NCBI GenBank assembly: GCA_030704615.1
Contig: CM060733.1
Coordinates: 74,624,907 to 74,688,906 of the forward strand
Origin: Takakia lepidozioides
Taxonomy: Eukaryota > Streptophyta > Takakiopsida > Takakiales > Takakiaceae
Reading direction: 5' to 3'
DNA length: 64,000 bases
A program made the translations under genes and the position numbers. This document shows, one piece after another, positions 11,211-23,201 of this stretch. The notes beneath the pieces were generated by a model. The model worked only from the letters and a program-made list of their open reading frames with translations, was not told the DNA's origin and ran no database searches. Numbering within the stretch: the stretch's first letter is position 1; each line of letters opens with the position of its first letter.

Positions 11211-13984
11211 CGACGCAACGACGTGAGCGTAGCGTGTGAGCGTGTGGGCGTACGCTCATGCCACGTCACCGTGAGCCCGTACACCCGCCACGTCGGCGTG
11301 AGCACATATCCCGCCACGTCACCTTGGGCCCACATAGCAAGTTACATAAGAAATGATGCCTATGTTCTAGACAAAAAAATCTGAACGGAATAACGGGATC
11401 ATGCAATTCTTGAATGTCGTCTATAAAGATCTTAGCAAAATTTAAGGAAAGAAAGAGAGAAAAAATTCCTCAAGCCTCTCATTTTCAGGTTTCCTAATGC
11501 TGATATAAGGCATTGGCTACAATAGACCAGACAAGAGAGCAATGTACATTGACCGGATCATGTAGAAGGTGTACACATATACTCTATTATGCTGTTGCTA
11601 TAGGGCCTAGCTCAAGATATCATGTATTAGTTTGCCATCAAATGTCCCTATTTGTTCAAGGCTTGAGATGAAGGGATCAGGCAGTTCTTGAGTGTTGTTA
11701 CAAAGAACATATCCACATTCAAGTATAAAGAGAGGGAAGATATACATGTCATGTCAAGACATGGACAAGACCGCTAAGGTCATTGTCATTGAAAGACAAA
11801 ACAGCCCTTTACAGGGCACCATCTAACATTCTCTTTCATGTTTACAATCTCATTTGAATACCCCATTACATTTCAAGGTCTCTGAAAAAACAGGGCGGGA
11901 GGGTGGGATTCCAGGTCATTCATATCATGAAAGCACCATAGTATACATCATCATCTCAAAAATCCATTTCAAACTCATTTCAAAAACCAGATTGCAGGTT
12001 TGGTTTGAAGATGATGTTTTAGAACCAAGATATAAGCAAGATTCTTAAAAAAGAAGAAGAAACAACAGGGTAGAGCCCCCTTAAGCAGGTATAGGCCTAG
12101 AATGGTATTTTAAGGCCTCATAAAATAGTTCTGCCAAGGTGAAAGAGCAGCTCAGAAACCCCTGTTTGTTATCAAGCCATGAAACCAAAATGATATGAGG
12201 GCCTTGAAGAATGTGTGTTATCTATCAAAGCCTATCCTTTTGATCCATCAGAGTCATACCAAGAAGTCTCATTTCAGAGCCAAGTATCAAGGCAGTCAGA
12301 GTAATAACTGCTATTTTATATCCTTGTATCCTTCATAGCTTAACTCCTACACATGCAAATGTGGTTGTAAAAAACCATAAACAGGGGTAAGGAGAGAAGC
12401 AGATCCTCATTGGAGCCATCTTGGAGCAGGTCTGAAGCGGCATGGTGGCAGTTTGAAACAGCAGATGGCATCAGCAGCTTAGGCAGCAGCAGTATCCACA
12501 TTTGCAAGAACAAGAACTGCAAGCTTCAAGAAATCAAGACAAGTGAAGACCCTCACATGTGCCCGTCCCAAAAACCACCACATAGCGATGTGTGTTAGTG
12601 AGGATGCAGCAGGTAAATGGCAGGTCTTCACAGTTGCTATCCATGTCAGTGTTGAATTCTAAAGCAAGTACAGATCACAATTCAAGCAATGGTAAACTCA
12701 AAAAACCTTGAGTGTTTGTGGTATGCCCTGCGCCATGGCATCCAACAGATCGTCTCCAACAGAACGCAATCAGAGTAGAAGCGTTCACAGATAGAGAATG
12801 GCTCATACACAAAGAGAGAGCAACATGTAATCTGTAGATAAATAGGGATAGAGTACTTCCCAACAAGGAGTAAAAGCGCCGCTGCAAAATAAAGAACCAT
12901 GAGTTTCTGATCAAAGCGATCACGGCTTTGTCGTCTGCCAGAGAAGAATCTGCTTAACCACCAATGCGCATCCCAAGAGCCAGCCATCACGAGTACCATG
13001 TAGCAGCAGGGGAGCAGGTTTATACGGCGCATCATCAAGGTTCACTGAAGCACGAGTTTAGTGCTGTGAAGTGTGTCGGCCTGCTTAGGGCAAAACTTCC
13101 CGATTTTTCATCCAGGGTGGATGAAATATCACATTTTACCAAGAGAGGCACTTTGTCAATGGATGACATCCCATAGAAATGTATCTTTTAGGGTTATGGT
13201 ATAGGCTTAGGTTTAATAACTGCCATCATTTATGATGGTAGTTTTATTATTCTCTTGGATTTTATAATAGGTAACCATTATTTATGTAGATCATCCAGTT
13301 TAGATGAAAGAAATAGATGGTAAATCCAGCTTTCTGTATATTAAGTTTCATCACCCTATAATAAAATCATCCAGATTTGGATGAAAAAGGCTGGGATGAA
13401 AAACTAAATAACCTCAAAAGGTTAAGGCCAGATGAAATCCAAAGAGTTATAGAGGGAGAGGGAGAGAGGGAGAGAGAGAGAGACGTTTTCTCTACAAATT
13501 GGGATTTGTTGCTGGTATTTTGACGCATACTGATATGGGGCTGGGTCTCTTGTATTGCCCAGTAGTGTCATTGCAAGTGGTATTGATCATCGTAAATCAT
13601 GAATTCACTTGGAGTGTTCTAGAGCCATGCTACATGGAACTCCCCGGCCAATGAACTGCCAATCTCTAGCCTCATGGCGCCACACTTATCATTCCTTTAG
13701 TCCGCCGAACATGTAGTGGCGAGTTCTTGACATGCTCGAGCATAAATGAGGGATGATCAACTGGCAGCAGATGGATTGAACGGTTTCCACACAACTGAAA
13801 TGCTCACACTGTGACTGAAGTTTCTTTTTTGGGTTGGGTTGGTGACTCCCCTGTGTTGCTTATTGAAGTTGGGCCGGGTCGCAGCTGTAAGAGCCACAAG
13901 ACACAAGCAACACACACAAGAGGTCCTTTTCGGTTGATGGTCGGTCAAATCCTCCATGGGTCATGACACAAGTTCAAGGCCAAT
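11211..13984. other. Non-coding interval with simple and hairpin repeats
   Basis: No coding region was recognised. A block at 11,215-11,335 is rich in CCACGTC/CGTGAGCG motifs and resembles 39,460-39,580. Between 13,105 and 13,400 several short inverted repeats share the form CATCCA...TGGATGA. A purine (GA)n microsatellite lies near 13,450-13,483. Confidence 0.5.
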
Positions 13985-15960
13985 GTGGTGAGGGCACCTT
14001 CTTTGACCTATTTCAGCCTGTTTTGCCTTCTCATCAGACTCGGCCCTGAGATGCATATCGAAATCTATAAGTTAGCTCATTGCTCGTCGATAAGTAGGGT
14101 TGGGGGTGTTTGCTGGAACAATTCTAGGCTGTCATTGTCAGCTGCTAGCAGGAAGACAATGATGTATGCATGATTTTGTGCAGAGGCATAGATAGCTGAA
14201 GGAGTAGGGATAGAGTGTGGGTCCAGATTCATCCAAGAGGGCCGGATTTCAAGCTCCAGATTACCTATGATTCCCTGTGGAAGGATAGATACAAGAAACC
14301 TGCATGGGTAGATGGTCAACTGAAAGCCGCAGCAGCAGTGGCACAATTGATAAAATTAGGCACTGCTAATGAAGGCACCTTCTTCAACATAGAGACCATT
14401 TTTTCCCCTCTTATCAGAATCGGCCCTAAATTTTCATGTTGAATTCTGTAAGTTAGCTGGTTGAGTGAATCTAGGATAGTTTGGAATGACTTTGACATGA
14501 TACTGCCAATGTGACAACAGGAAAGTATCCAGAAACAGGTAACAGATACTAGGAGAAGTTGTGGAATGAATACTTTTCTGACCCCAGTCAATGGTGGGAC
14601 AACCAAGGCAAAAAAGTGAATGCCTGTCAGATTACCAGATGTCATTCTGAACACTGCCCCTGCCCTGGTGGATATGTATGCCAAATGTGGGTGCATCGAG
14701 GATGCCAAGGGAGTGTTCAACACTATGGCTGAACCAGATGTGGTGTTGTGGAGTGCGATGCTTGCAGGGTATGCACAGCAGGGGTGCGGGATGGAGGCTC
14801 CAACCTTTGAGCAAATGATGGGGGAAGGGGTGAAGGCCGTCGACATAACGTTTGTGTGCGTTTGCAGTGCGTCTGGCAGCCCTGGAAAAGGGCAAAGAGA
14901 TCCCTGGTGACATCATCAAATCTGCAATTCTACCAGATGTCATCCTGAACATTGCTCTGGTGGCCATGTATGCTAAATGTGGGAGCATTGAGGATGCCAA
15001 GGGAGTGTTCAACACTATGGCTGAACCAGATGTGGTGTCGTGGAATGCGATGCTTGCAGGGTGTGCAGAGCAAGAGCGTTGGATGGGGCTTTGGAGACCT
15101 GAAAACAAATGATGGGGAAAGGGATGAAGGTACCTTCTTCAACATATTTCACCCTGTTTTCCCTGCTAGTGTTTGCTTTGACAATTCTAGGCTGTCATTG
15201 TCAGCTGCTAGCAGCAAGACGATGATGTATGCATGATTTGTGCAGAGGCATAGATAGCTGAAGGAGCAAGGATTTCGTGTGGGTCCAGATTCATCCAAGA
15301 GGGCCAGATTTCAAGCACAAGATTATCTGTGATTCCCTGTGGATCAATAGCTGAAGGAGCAGGGATTTTGTGTGGGTCCAGATTCATCCAAGAGGGCCAG
15401 ATTTCAAGCACAAGATTACCTGTGATTCCCTGTGGATCAATAGCTACAAGAAACCTGCATGGGTAGATGGTCAACTGGCAGCAGCGGCACAATTGATCAA
15501 ATCAGGCATAGCTAATGAAGGCATCTTCTTCAACACATTTCATCCTGTTTTTCCCTCTTATCAGATTCTGCCCTAAATTTCCATGTTCAATTCTGCAGAT
15601 TATAAGCTTGTTGAGTGAATCTAGTTTGGAGTGACTTTGACATGATACTGCCAATGTGACAACAGGAAAGTATCAAAAAACAGGTAATAGAGATGAGGAA
15701 AAGCTGTGGAATGAATACTTATATGAGCCTAGTCACTGATGGGTCAACCGGGGCAGAAAGGTGAAATTTGCCTGCTGCATTTCAGAGAGTAGCAGACGCA
15801 ATTCAGCATAGGAACTAGTGTGCTACGCTGAGTTGGGTGTTTCCTAGAACAATGTAGCTGTCATTGTCAGCCGTTAGCAGCAAGGCAAGGATGAATGCTT
15901 GATTTGTGCAGAGGCATGGATAGCTGAAGGAGTAGAGATAGAGTGTGGGTGACGCAGGGT
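13985..15960 (+). repeat. Segmentally duplicated block
   Basis: Two modules alternate. One contains GGCACCTTCTTC...TCAGA(C/T)TCGGCCCT and occurs near 13,985, 14,370, 15,125 and 15,515. The other contains TTCTAGGCTGTCATTGTCAG...GGGTCCAGATTCATCCAAGA and occurs near 14,115, 15,180, in part at 15,345, and at 15,850. The later copies are shorter. PPR pseudogene pieces sit inside the block. Confidence 0.7.
14620..15112 (+). pseudogene. PLS-type PPR protein fragment
   Basis: Two overlapping frames encode consecutive pentatricopeptide motifs. The first (14,620-14,910) contains VDMYAKCGCIEDAKGVFNTM followed by PDVVLWSAMLAGYAQQG; the second (14,852-15,112) contains MYAKCGSIEDAKGVFNTM and PDVVSWNAMLAG. 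These are classic P/L/S-class plant PPR signatures, seen in organellar RNA-processing factors. A frame change links the two near 14,860, no start or C-terminal E/DYW domain is present, and the flanks are repeats. It is a captured or decayed fragment. Confidence 0.75.
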
Positions 15961-17109
15961 GCTGGGCCGTGGGCAAGACGTCTTTGTATAAACGTGAGTG
16001 ACCTTCCTATCCTCCTCGCTCTCATTTTTAGTGCATGTTTCTTTGTGAAGTATCAGGGAAGTATTTGACTTTGCCAACACACACCAACCTTTTTGCTTTG
16101 GTTTGTTTACGAGTTCCATGCAGGGATAGAAGTTACCATAAACAACACTAGCATTGGTTTTTCATATATGGTAATAGATAATTCTCTTAATTGTTTCCGC
16201 CTTGGCAGGTTGCTCAGTGACCTCCCCCGGATGCTTTGGAGTGAGTGAGTGTCTCACAATGCAATATTGATTGGTGCATCTTATGCAAGAACTTGGAAAA
16301 CAAACAGATGTCCTTGCTGTAGTAATTCTTAAAGCCATGCAAGCCTTAGTTTTTGATGGGTGGCAGATTGATGGACTACATGAGTAGTTAGAAGATTCTG
16401 GGTGAACACTTTTCAAAGTGTTATAGTTAGACAATATAATTCACATGAGAACATGTGATTATTTTATGTATTTTTAGATCACGACAAAAATGATAATGAT
16501 AAATAGATTGATAAATAGAGATGGTGTACAATCTCTTGGTTTTGCTCAGCTTGTTGCAGTTATGTCTTGCTGCCTTGTTCTGTTTGTATTATATATTATA
16601 TTTCATTGTTGTAATAGACATGTATATGACTTCTATCATAGTCATAATAATGACTATATCTATTTTCACTCTCCAATAGTACTACACCACGTGGTAGAAA
16701 TACAAATATGTAAAAAAATAGCAATACACCCAAAAATCACCCATCATGACACGTGTCAACCTCCTAAGGGATCACGTGTAAAAATTGCGACGTGCCACGT
16801 GTTGCAATTGGATTGCCTCGCCTGTAGTTGTAGTTGACAATCATGGAATGCGTGCACTATGCCACATGCCATTTTTTCTATCAAGCATGTGTCTCTCTTA
16901 CACAGTGGCTGACATGGACTACACTGTCCGTTCAGTCATTCAGTAAAGCCAGCATGTATGACTATGAGCATGCTGCGCAAGCGCCACGTCACAGAAAGCT
17001 TGGGGAGTCGTAATTGCCATGTCACAACCGACTCGGCTTCTACTTCTTTAGAATCAGAAAGTCGTAAATGGCTTCCATAACTGCATTTGCAGTCATAACA
17101 CAGAGACGT
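15961..17109. other. No recognised gene
   Basis: AT-rich DNA with scattered short direct and inverted motifs (TAGTCATA-type elements near 16,630-16,660 and 16,960; CACGTG/CCACGTC near 16,690, 16,790 and 16,985). A miniature transposon is possible, but I could not pair its ends. Confidence 0.35.
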
Positions 17110-17520
17110 AAAAGTCGCAATCTGTTGTAGAATTGGGCAAGTGTCCTAAGCTGTCCCCAAAATTTTGTGGACCTTTTGTGATCGTAAAGCGTTATGGATT
17201 TGTGGCATATCAGCTAGATCTGCCAGTTACTTGGAAAATCCATGACGTCTTTCATGTCAACCTCCTAAGGAAATACGTGGCGAACCCCAGTCACATTCTA
17301 CCTAAACTACCCAAAGTTGTGGATGAAGGTCAGTTGTTGGCTGAACCTGAATGTATTCTGGAGACAAGAATGAAACACCTTTGAAACCGTTCATATCGTG
17401 ATCATCTTGTTAAGTGGTATCACTATCCAGAATCTGAAGCTACTTGGGAAAAGGAGAGTGGCTTGCAGTTGGATTTTCCCCATTTCACTATGATTGCAGA
17501 CAATGATCAATCTTTTTAGT
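17110..17520 (+). pseudogene. Chromovirus (Ty3/gypsy) integrase C-terminus with chromodomain
   Basis: The frame gives KLSPKFCGPFVIVKRYG, the GPF/Y module at the end of gypsy integrases, then VFHVNLLRKYV. After an in-frame TGA come a chromodomain-like EPECILETR and HLVKWYHYPESEATWE. In complete elements this module directs insertion into marked chromatin. Everything upstream (gag to integrase core) is missing; the homology starts abruptly near 17,115. The end at about 17,518 is followed by a purine tract AGTGGGGGAG, as expected just before a 3' LTR. Confidence 0.85.
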
Positions 17521-17526
17521 GGGGGA

Positions 17527-18030
17527 GTTTATTATGGCACTCTATGCAACAAGTCTGAATGGCTTCTAGGTGGAAAAGGCCATGGGGTGGGGTGAATGAC
17601 AGGTGGGGGAAAGCTGGAGCAGTGTCACGTGAAGGCCTGGAGAGGCAACTGCCAGCTTTAAGTACTGATCACCTGTCAAGGAGGTCAATGGGTGGTGAAG
17701 GTCAGCTGTACACGAAGGAAGAAAAATGGTTCTGGTAGGCACGAACAGGGGAGAAGACGATTGGGGATGATGGCCTGGAGGATACTAGGATTTGATAAAA
17801 CTGGATGCAGGAATTAGGCACGGCGTGGTGGCTGGGCACGGACCGGATGTGACAACCGGTCCTGTGCATTTTAGAGTTGGTTGATCTAGAAATAGTTAAT
17901 GACTTTTGTAGTTAGCAGGGGCAGGGACTAGGTTCCTCTTTTGTACAAAAGATGGTATAAATCGTGTGAATATGGTTCCATCAAGAGCTAACCTGTAAAG
18001 GAGTTGATCAGATATGATTCCTGTCACAGT
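17527..18030 (+). repeat. Probable 3' LTR of the chromovirus remnant
   Basis: The region follows the polypurine tract directly, contains a TATA-like GGTATAAATC at about 17,952, and ends near CCTGTCACA around 18,027. No second copy is in the window, so the boundaries are inferred from position alone. Confidence 0.4.
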
Positions 18031-18817
18031 TTGGAAGAAGAAAGGGTTGTTTTAGGGAGGCAAGATACAATAACCTTGTTCAATAATGACAGGAGGAGAC
18101 GCTTGCGTGGAGGCGGAACCATGCAAGGGAGACAAAGCTCCACGAGCAGCGGGTGAGAATGTTTCTTCACGAAATTTGCCCATGGAATTGCAACCTTTAA
18201 GTTCATTCTGCCATTTGCTTCGGACTGGAGTTGAGGATGCCATTGCTTAAGGTGAGGTGGTTTCAGATTTGGTGCAAGACATTGCAAGGGGCCCCTCTCA
18301 ATTCGTGACCTCATACACGACGGTTTGGGTTCACGGTCATCATTTTCGCATTCGTGCTCTTGACATGAAGCGCAAAACAACGTTTGATTATGGCTTGTGT
18401 GCCACATAATGGCAAGACTCTGTATCAAGCACAAGAGATATACGACCTACGTGGAGCAAACTTGAGTACATTGGATAGCTTTCAAGAGAGCATCCTCTAA
18501 CTTCAGTATACAAGGTACCAGTTTTTTCTCTTCAAGGGAAGGTGGTTCCACCACATCTTGTGGGGCCCTCCGCAACACTAGTGCAAGATGAGTGTGGTTT
18601 TAATGCGCGTCAATGCAGATAGGCTCATGTGCCTACTCATCATATGTCTGATGAGCCTTTTTGCATGGCCTTCAAACATGGAGCAAGTATTCTTTTCCCA
18701 AGACAAAACAAGATCAGGAAATTGAAAGATGGTTGTGCATGCTCACGAGCCAAGATGAAGACGTATCTATCATGGTCACGGATCTACATGAGGCGAGGCA
18801 ATTGCGGAGGAGGAAGA

Positions 18818-19034
18818 GACTGGTCATAATGATGCTGATGTTGGAGGTTGGGTAGAGGGGGTACAAGATGATGATGACGCGCCAGACATTGCATCCTTGA
18901 CCCTATATGATGAAGCTCTATCAGATACGAATGTTGGAGAAGAAGATGAAGACATGGCCATTGAAAACGAGGTGGAAGATGATTCAGATGTGCCTTTTGC
19001 TGACCCGGCTATTGATGACAATGACTCTGATTAA
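18818..19034 (+). pseudogene. Acidic C-terminal ORF fragment, unknown
   Basis: A frame of about 70 codons ending in TAA at 19,034 is strongly acidic (runs of Asp/Glu). It is preceded by shifted frames (18,629-18,829) that may belong to the same former gene. Acidic tails like this end many plant transposases, but no catalytic motif is visible, so no family is assigned. Confidence 0.3.
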
Positions 19035-20620
19035 ACCAAGAGGACTTGCAGCTTGATGAGGACAAAAAAGCTCCAGATGAATGATCTTTTATTTGGACCG
19101 GCCTCACTTTGTACTTCACAATGTACATCGTTCACTTTCGTAAATTGTAATGTATCAGTTTATATAAAATATTTCTAAACTTTTATTGCTCTCTCAAGTG
19201 TTGTCTCCAACTCTACTCACCCTGCCCCCGCGAGCTACATCTATGCCCTCCGGCATAGCTGCTCTAGTCGACCCTTGTCTTTTCATGACCTCGGCCCTCT
19301 CCCGACCCCTCTCCCGACCCCTACCCTAGCTCCTCCCCATTCCATCCCATCCCCAGTACTTTGGCCCGGCCCGGCTGATCACCTTTCGGCCCGGCCGCTT
19401 CCGGCATGATGTCGCGGCCGGTCATTTCATCCCCGCAATCTAGCCTCAACCCTCTAGTCCCATGGTCCTTCCCCTTTCCTTTCCTCCCCCTGTCTCATCC
19501 CTCATCCCCACCCCCTCAGCTCCCTGCCCTTTGTCTCAAACAATAAAGCAGCCCCCCCCTGCGACCCCCTTCCGTCACAATAGGAAGCGGGTGTCGCAAC
19601 ACCCTACTGCAACGGCGGGGCATCGCAATTCCCGGCGAGGTTGGGGGCCCCTTCTTTCCCTTCATGCCACCTTGCGATGGCGGGGCATCACAAATGGCCC
19701 GACGCCGCGCCATCGCCCCTTGGGGGCCCCCTCTTCCCCCGCACACCGTCGCGCGACGTTTGGGCGTCGCAGCCTGGTCCCGACGCTGGGTCTGTCGGGT
19801 CTACGATGCCTGAGCGTCGCAATTCCGCTGGGCCGCGCGGATTCCGACGGCTGGGCATCGCAGGGGAGGGGGTCGCAGGCTCAGTGCCGCGCCTTCCGTC
19901 GGGGTGCGGACTGGCGTCACTAACCCCCCCCCCCCATTTGCGGTAGTGGTCCCACACGTGGCGCTCCACGGGCACTCGATGCCGGAAGGTTTTAGCGGAA
20001 GGGCTGATTGTCATGATGCCCTGAAAATACACTTGGAAGATGTGGTCACTACAAAGAGCAAAATATCAAAGGGCGTTACGTCCTAGACACTGGGGGATAG
20101 TGTCGGGGCTACCTCGCTCGCCCACCTGCCCGCTGCACTAGACCTTTGTCTCTTAATCTGATGCGTCTTTATTTCGCATGTGCTGCACACGCGACCCCTG
20201 TGCGCGCGTCCCACCCCCGCCTGCGACGCCGAGGTCCCCGCTCCTCTCACGTGAGTCGCTGCCGCTGGTCTCCCCCTTTTCATTTTTGCCTTTTTTCTTA
20301 TTCATAGTGTTTTATTTTATTTTATTTTCCCATTATTTGCCTTTTCCATCCCGACCACCGCCACTTTTCTGCATATCAGGGTTTAGGATTTAGGAGCACC
20401 ATCGTTCAATCTTCACTGTCTATTTTAGGTCGCGGATCCACACCGTTCATGGCCTAGGCTGCCATGTGTCCTCGTATGTCCTGGCCTGCCGTGTCTCCCA
20501 CGTTTGTGCACGATCTCTCCAGAAGTTTGTATTATGGGGTTACCAGACACATCGAATACTAATGGGATTTTTGTGAGTAGTGAGAAAGCATACATGCCTT
20601 GGAACTAGGTACCTGATTTT
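19035..20620. other. GC-rich interval, no recognised gene
   Basis: 19,200-20,000 is C-rich and then GC-rich, with repeated GGGC(G/A)TCGCA motifs; open frames here are compositional. At about 20,090 a purine tract (CTGGGGGATAG) is followed by TGTCGGGGCTACC, which resembles a polypurine tract plus LTR start, but no partner LTR is visible. Confidence 0.4.
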
Positions 20621-21240
20621 GTGCAGGGGGAGGAAACTACGCCTAAGGCTCCCGCACAGTTCTATATTCAGTCTCAAAAGGATCTGCAGGAAGGGAATCG
20701 TGCAGCTCCTAGAGAAAACACCTTCCTTACCACCATCATGTTTGCACTCTCCCCAGCATTGTTATCACCAGAGTACAAGTGGATGGTGGTTCTAGTGTCA
20801 ACTTAATGAGCTTCGATACAATGGAGGAATTAGTTTTGACACGATTGCGCCCCACTAATTTGATATTACGGATGGCTGACCAAAGCATAGTCAAACCAAT
20901 CGATATTTTGATTGCAGTACCAACAATAATTGCTGCGATCGAGTATCAGATTTGATTATATTGTCTTCCGACTGAATGCTTCGACTTTCTTTTACTTGAT
21001 TTTGTTGGGAAGACCATGGTTATACCAATCCAAAGCTAAGAATGATTGGGGTAAGGGAACATTGACACTTGGAAAGGGTAAAACTAAAATTGTCTTACAA
21101 ATGTATCCGATTGCATATCATGGAGAAACTTAGGAGGAGGAATCTGAGTTTACATCTGAAGAAGAAGCTTGGACCAGTGAGGGTGATGAAGTTCTTGCAT
21201 ATGCTAAATTGGTCAGGGCCATTGCGATTTCTGCATAGCG
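20621..21240 (+). pseudogene. Ty3/gypsy protease-region fragment
   Basis: Reading through one frame change near 20,795 and decayed codons, the translation matches the retropepsin region of plant gypsy elements. It has a segment equivalent to the active-site strand (SSVNLMSFDTMEEL after a degraded D-G/S), then PTNLILRMADQS and finally ILLGRPWLYQSKAKNDWG plus GTLTLGKGKTKIVL. Residues after LGRPWL are typical of this family. No reverse transcriptase follows. Confidence 0.65.
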
Positions 21241-21483
21241 GCGGATAAAACGGCAATAGTGACCCACATGACCCAATTCCCCATGTCCGCACACCTCAGC
21301 TAATGCGGTTGACCCAACCATTTTTATAGCTAGATTGGCTATAATGGGTGACATCCAACATACACCTATGAACCCACGATCCCTTGTAATGTGGCCTTGT
21401 TACGCTGATAATGAGTTTGTACATACATAGATAGTAACACTTCTATTTATTTCAAGATGGTTCAGGTTTCAAATTTAATTTTC

Positions 21484-22402
21484 TAAGGAGTCCCTGCTTG
21501 CAGAGCCCACCAAAGGGAGGCGGAAGAAACCAGTGTTGGTCTAGTATCTGGGTTTCGCCGGGGTATCAACCCGGGCATCAACCCGGGTCTCTAACCTACG
21601 GTTCTCTGTTCCCGTTAACATTTGTAGTCCCGCCCCCTACCAGAGCTCGACTCGTCGCTGCAGGTTTGTTCGGGTATCATGTTAATATGCACAAATACAC
21701 ATTATGGATGTAGGGTTTCATGTGTTTATGAGCGCATCTTTTGGCAGCTTCGGCGGCAGATTGATGGAGGTTGTACAACAGATTTGGAATCGAGGAGAGT
21801 GGAGCAACAACTGTGGTGGTTTTTTATGGTTTTCGAGCTACTACTTGAGAAAGCTGGATACTTTGAGGATGATGACTGGGGTACTTCATATTGTAGAGTA
21901 GAGATTTAGGGCTAGGGGCTTGTACTAGCAGTTTTGATTATAATAATGACATTTTGATCTTCATTTGCAAGACACTATGGATGCAATTCTGATTCAATGT
22001 ATAATTGTATAGGGGTTGGTATCCTATGAGATAGCAGGTTTCCTTGTGGTTTTCTTGAATATTCAAATGGCCATTTGAATAGTTCAGATGGCCATTTCAA
22101 TATTGAATTTGAATTTGAATACTAGTACCATTTTTACTTTTATTTTTTTAATACCATGTCCGAGTTCATATTTCTAGGTTATTGACATTATACCATTGCT
22201 CATATCCGGATTGATTGTTTTTAAAAACCACTCCATGCATACCAGATTCATACTTGAAAAAATCAGGGGCTGCATTATTGGAAAACCTACCTAGCTTAAG
22301 AAAATTCATCAAGAGGGGGCCCACCGCCTCATCCCGGTTGCTTATGGAAAGCTTTAGAAGTAGAAGGAGGGCCCACCCTCCTACTTCTATGCTAGCCTAG
22401 GC
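21484..22402 (+). mobile_element. MITE-like repeat, long copy
   Basis: The left end (CCTGCTTGCAGAGCCCACC, then GAGGCGGAAGAAACC) and the right end (TTATGGAAAGCTTTAGAAGT ... GGAGGGCCCACCCTCCTACT ... CTAGCCT) both match the short copy at 27,733-27,920 in inverted orientation. This copy has about 700 bp of additional internal DNA. The right end can fold on its AGTAGAAGGAGGGCCCACCC arms. No coding capacity was recognised. Confidence 0.55.
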
Positions 22403-23104
22403 AGATAGGTGTCTACGTCCAGTCGAGCCACTTCCTTCCTCTCCAAGCCTCCCGCGAACCTACGCGATTGGCTGTTCCCACCTGTCCAGTTTTCCGACCT
22501 TCCCAAGCTCCCCAAATGAATTGGGATACATACTTACCACTAGGCCATATGTTGGATGCTTACCTAGTCAACTACAATTGGGTTCATGGATGGTAAAATG
22601 TTGGTTTGGATGTATCGATATGCTAACAGTGAGGAGGGGCTTTTGCCAGCTGGATCTGTCCATGATGGTGCTTGGCAGAAATCTCCAGATTGGCTAAACC
22701 TCCTCTCATCCATGAATTGCCCTGCACACAAACCTGTCGAGCAGATGGATGCAAACGTGTTCGAAAGATCCATTCATTTCAGTGTCTTCATTCATGGCGG
22801 AACCCTGGCTATGAAGTTCTAGGGCTCGTCATTTAGTGTAAGAAACCCTTGGGCCAGAAAGGTACCTATCAATCAAGTATCGCCAGGCCGTTGGTGTGTG
22901 TGGCGCGCTGGCTCATCACCCGCTCTCCTCTCTCTCGCGCGCTTGTTTTGGATTGTTCCTCTCTACCAACGCCATTCGGTATCCCCTGGACTCCCCCACG
23001 CCGTAAACCTACTAGACTTGGAGCTTTCAGTATTGGGGAAGGATTCGCCGCATCCAGAGACTCGCGCAGAGTCGAGGGCTAGAAGGAGAGCGGGCTTTTT
23101 TTTC

Positions 23105-23192
23105 CTGGGCCGGCCGGTGGGGGGGGGGGGTAGGGGAGAGGGGTGGGGGGGGGGGGCGGGGCGGGGTGGGTTTGGGGGGTTTGGGGGTGTGG
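23105..23192 (+). promoter_or_regulatory. G-run cluster just upstream of the PP1 start codon
   Basis: More than ten runs of three or more G lie within about 85 bases on the coding strand, ending about 10-15 bases before the ATG at 23,202. If it is part of the mRNA leader it could form stacked G-quadruplexes and affect translation; if genomic only, it could be a nucleosome-free promoter element. The run lengths, up to 12 G, may also contain assembly errors. Confidence 0.5.
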
Positions 23193-23201
23193 GGCAAGGG
23201 G

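Noticed and set aside
19462-19946. Open frames of 100-153 codons in GC-rich DNA
   Set aside because: Overlapping frames open on both strands in C-rich sequence; no recognisable motif and no conserved neighbour.
22586-22822. 78-codon ORF upstream of PP1
   Set aside because: Short, no recognisable motif, an overlapping frame on the other strand, and no evidence of a promoter or splicing to a larger gene.
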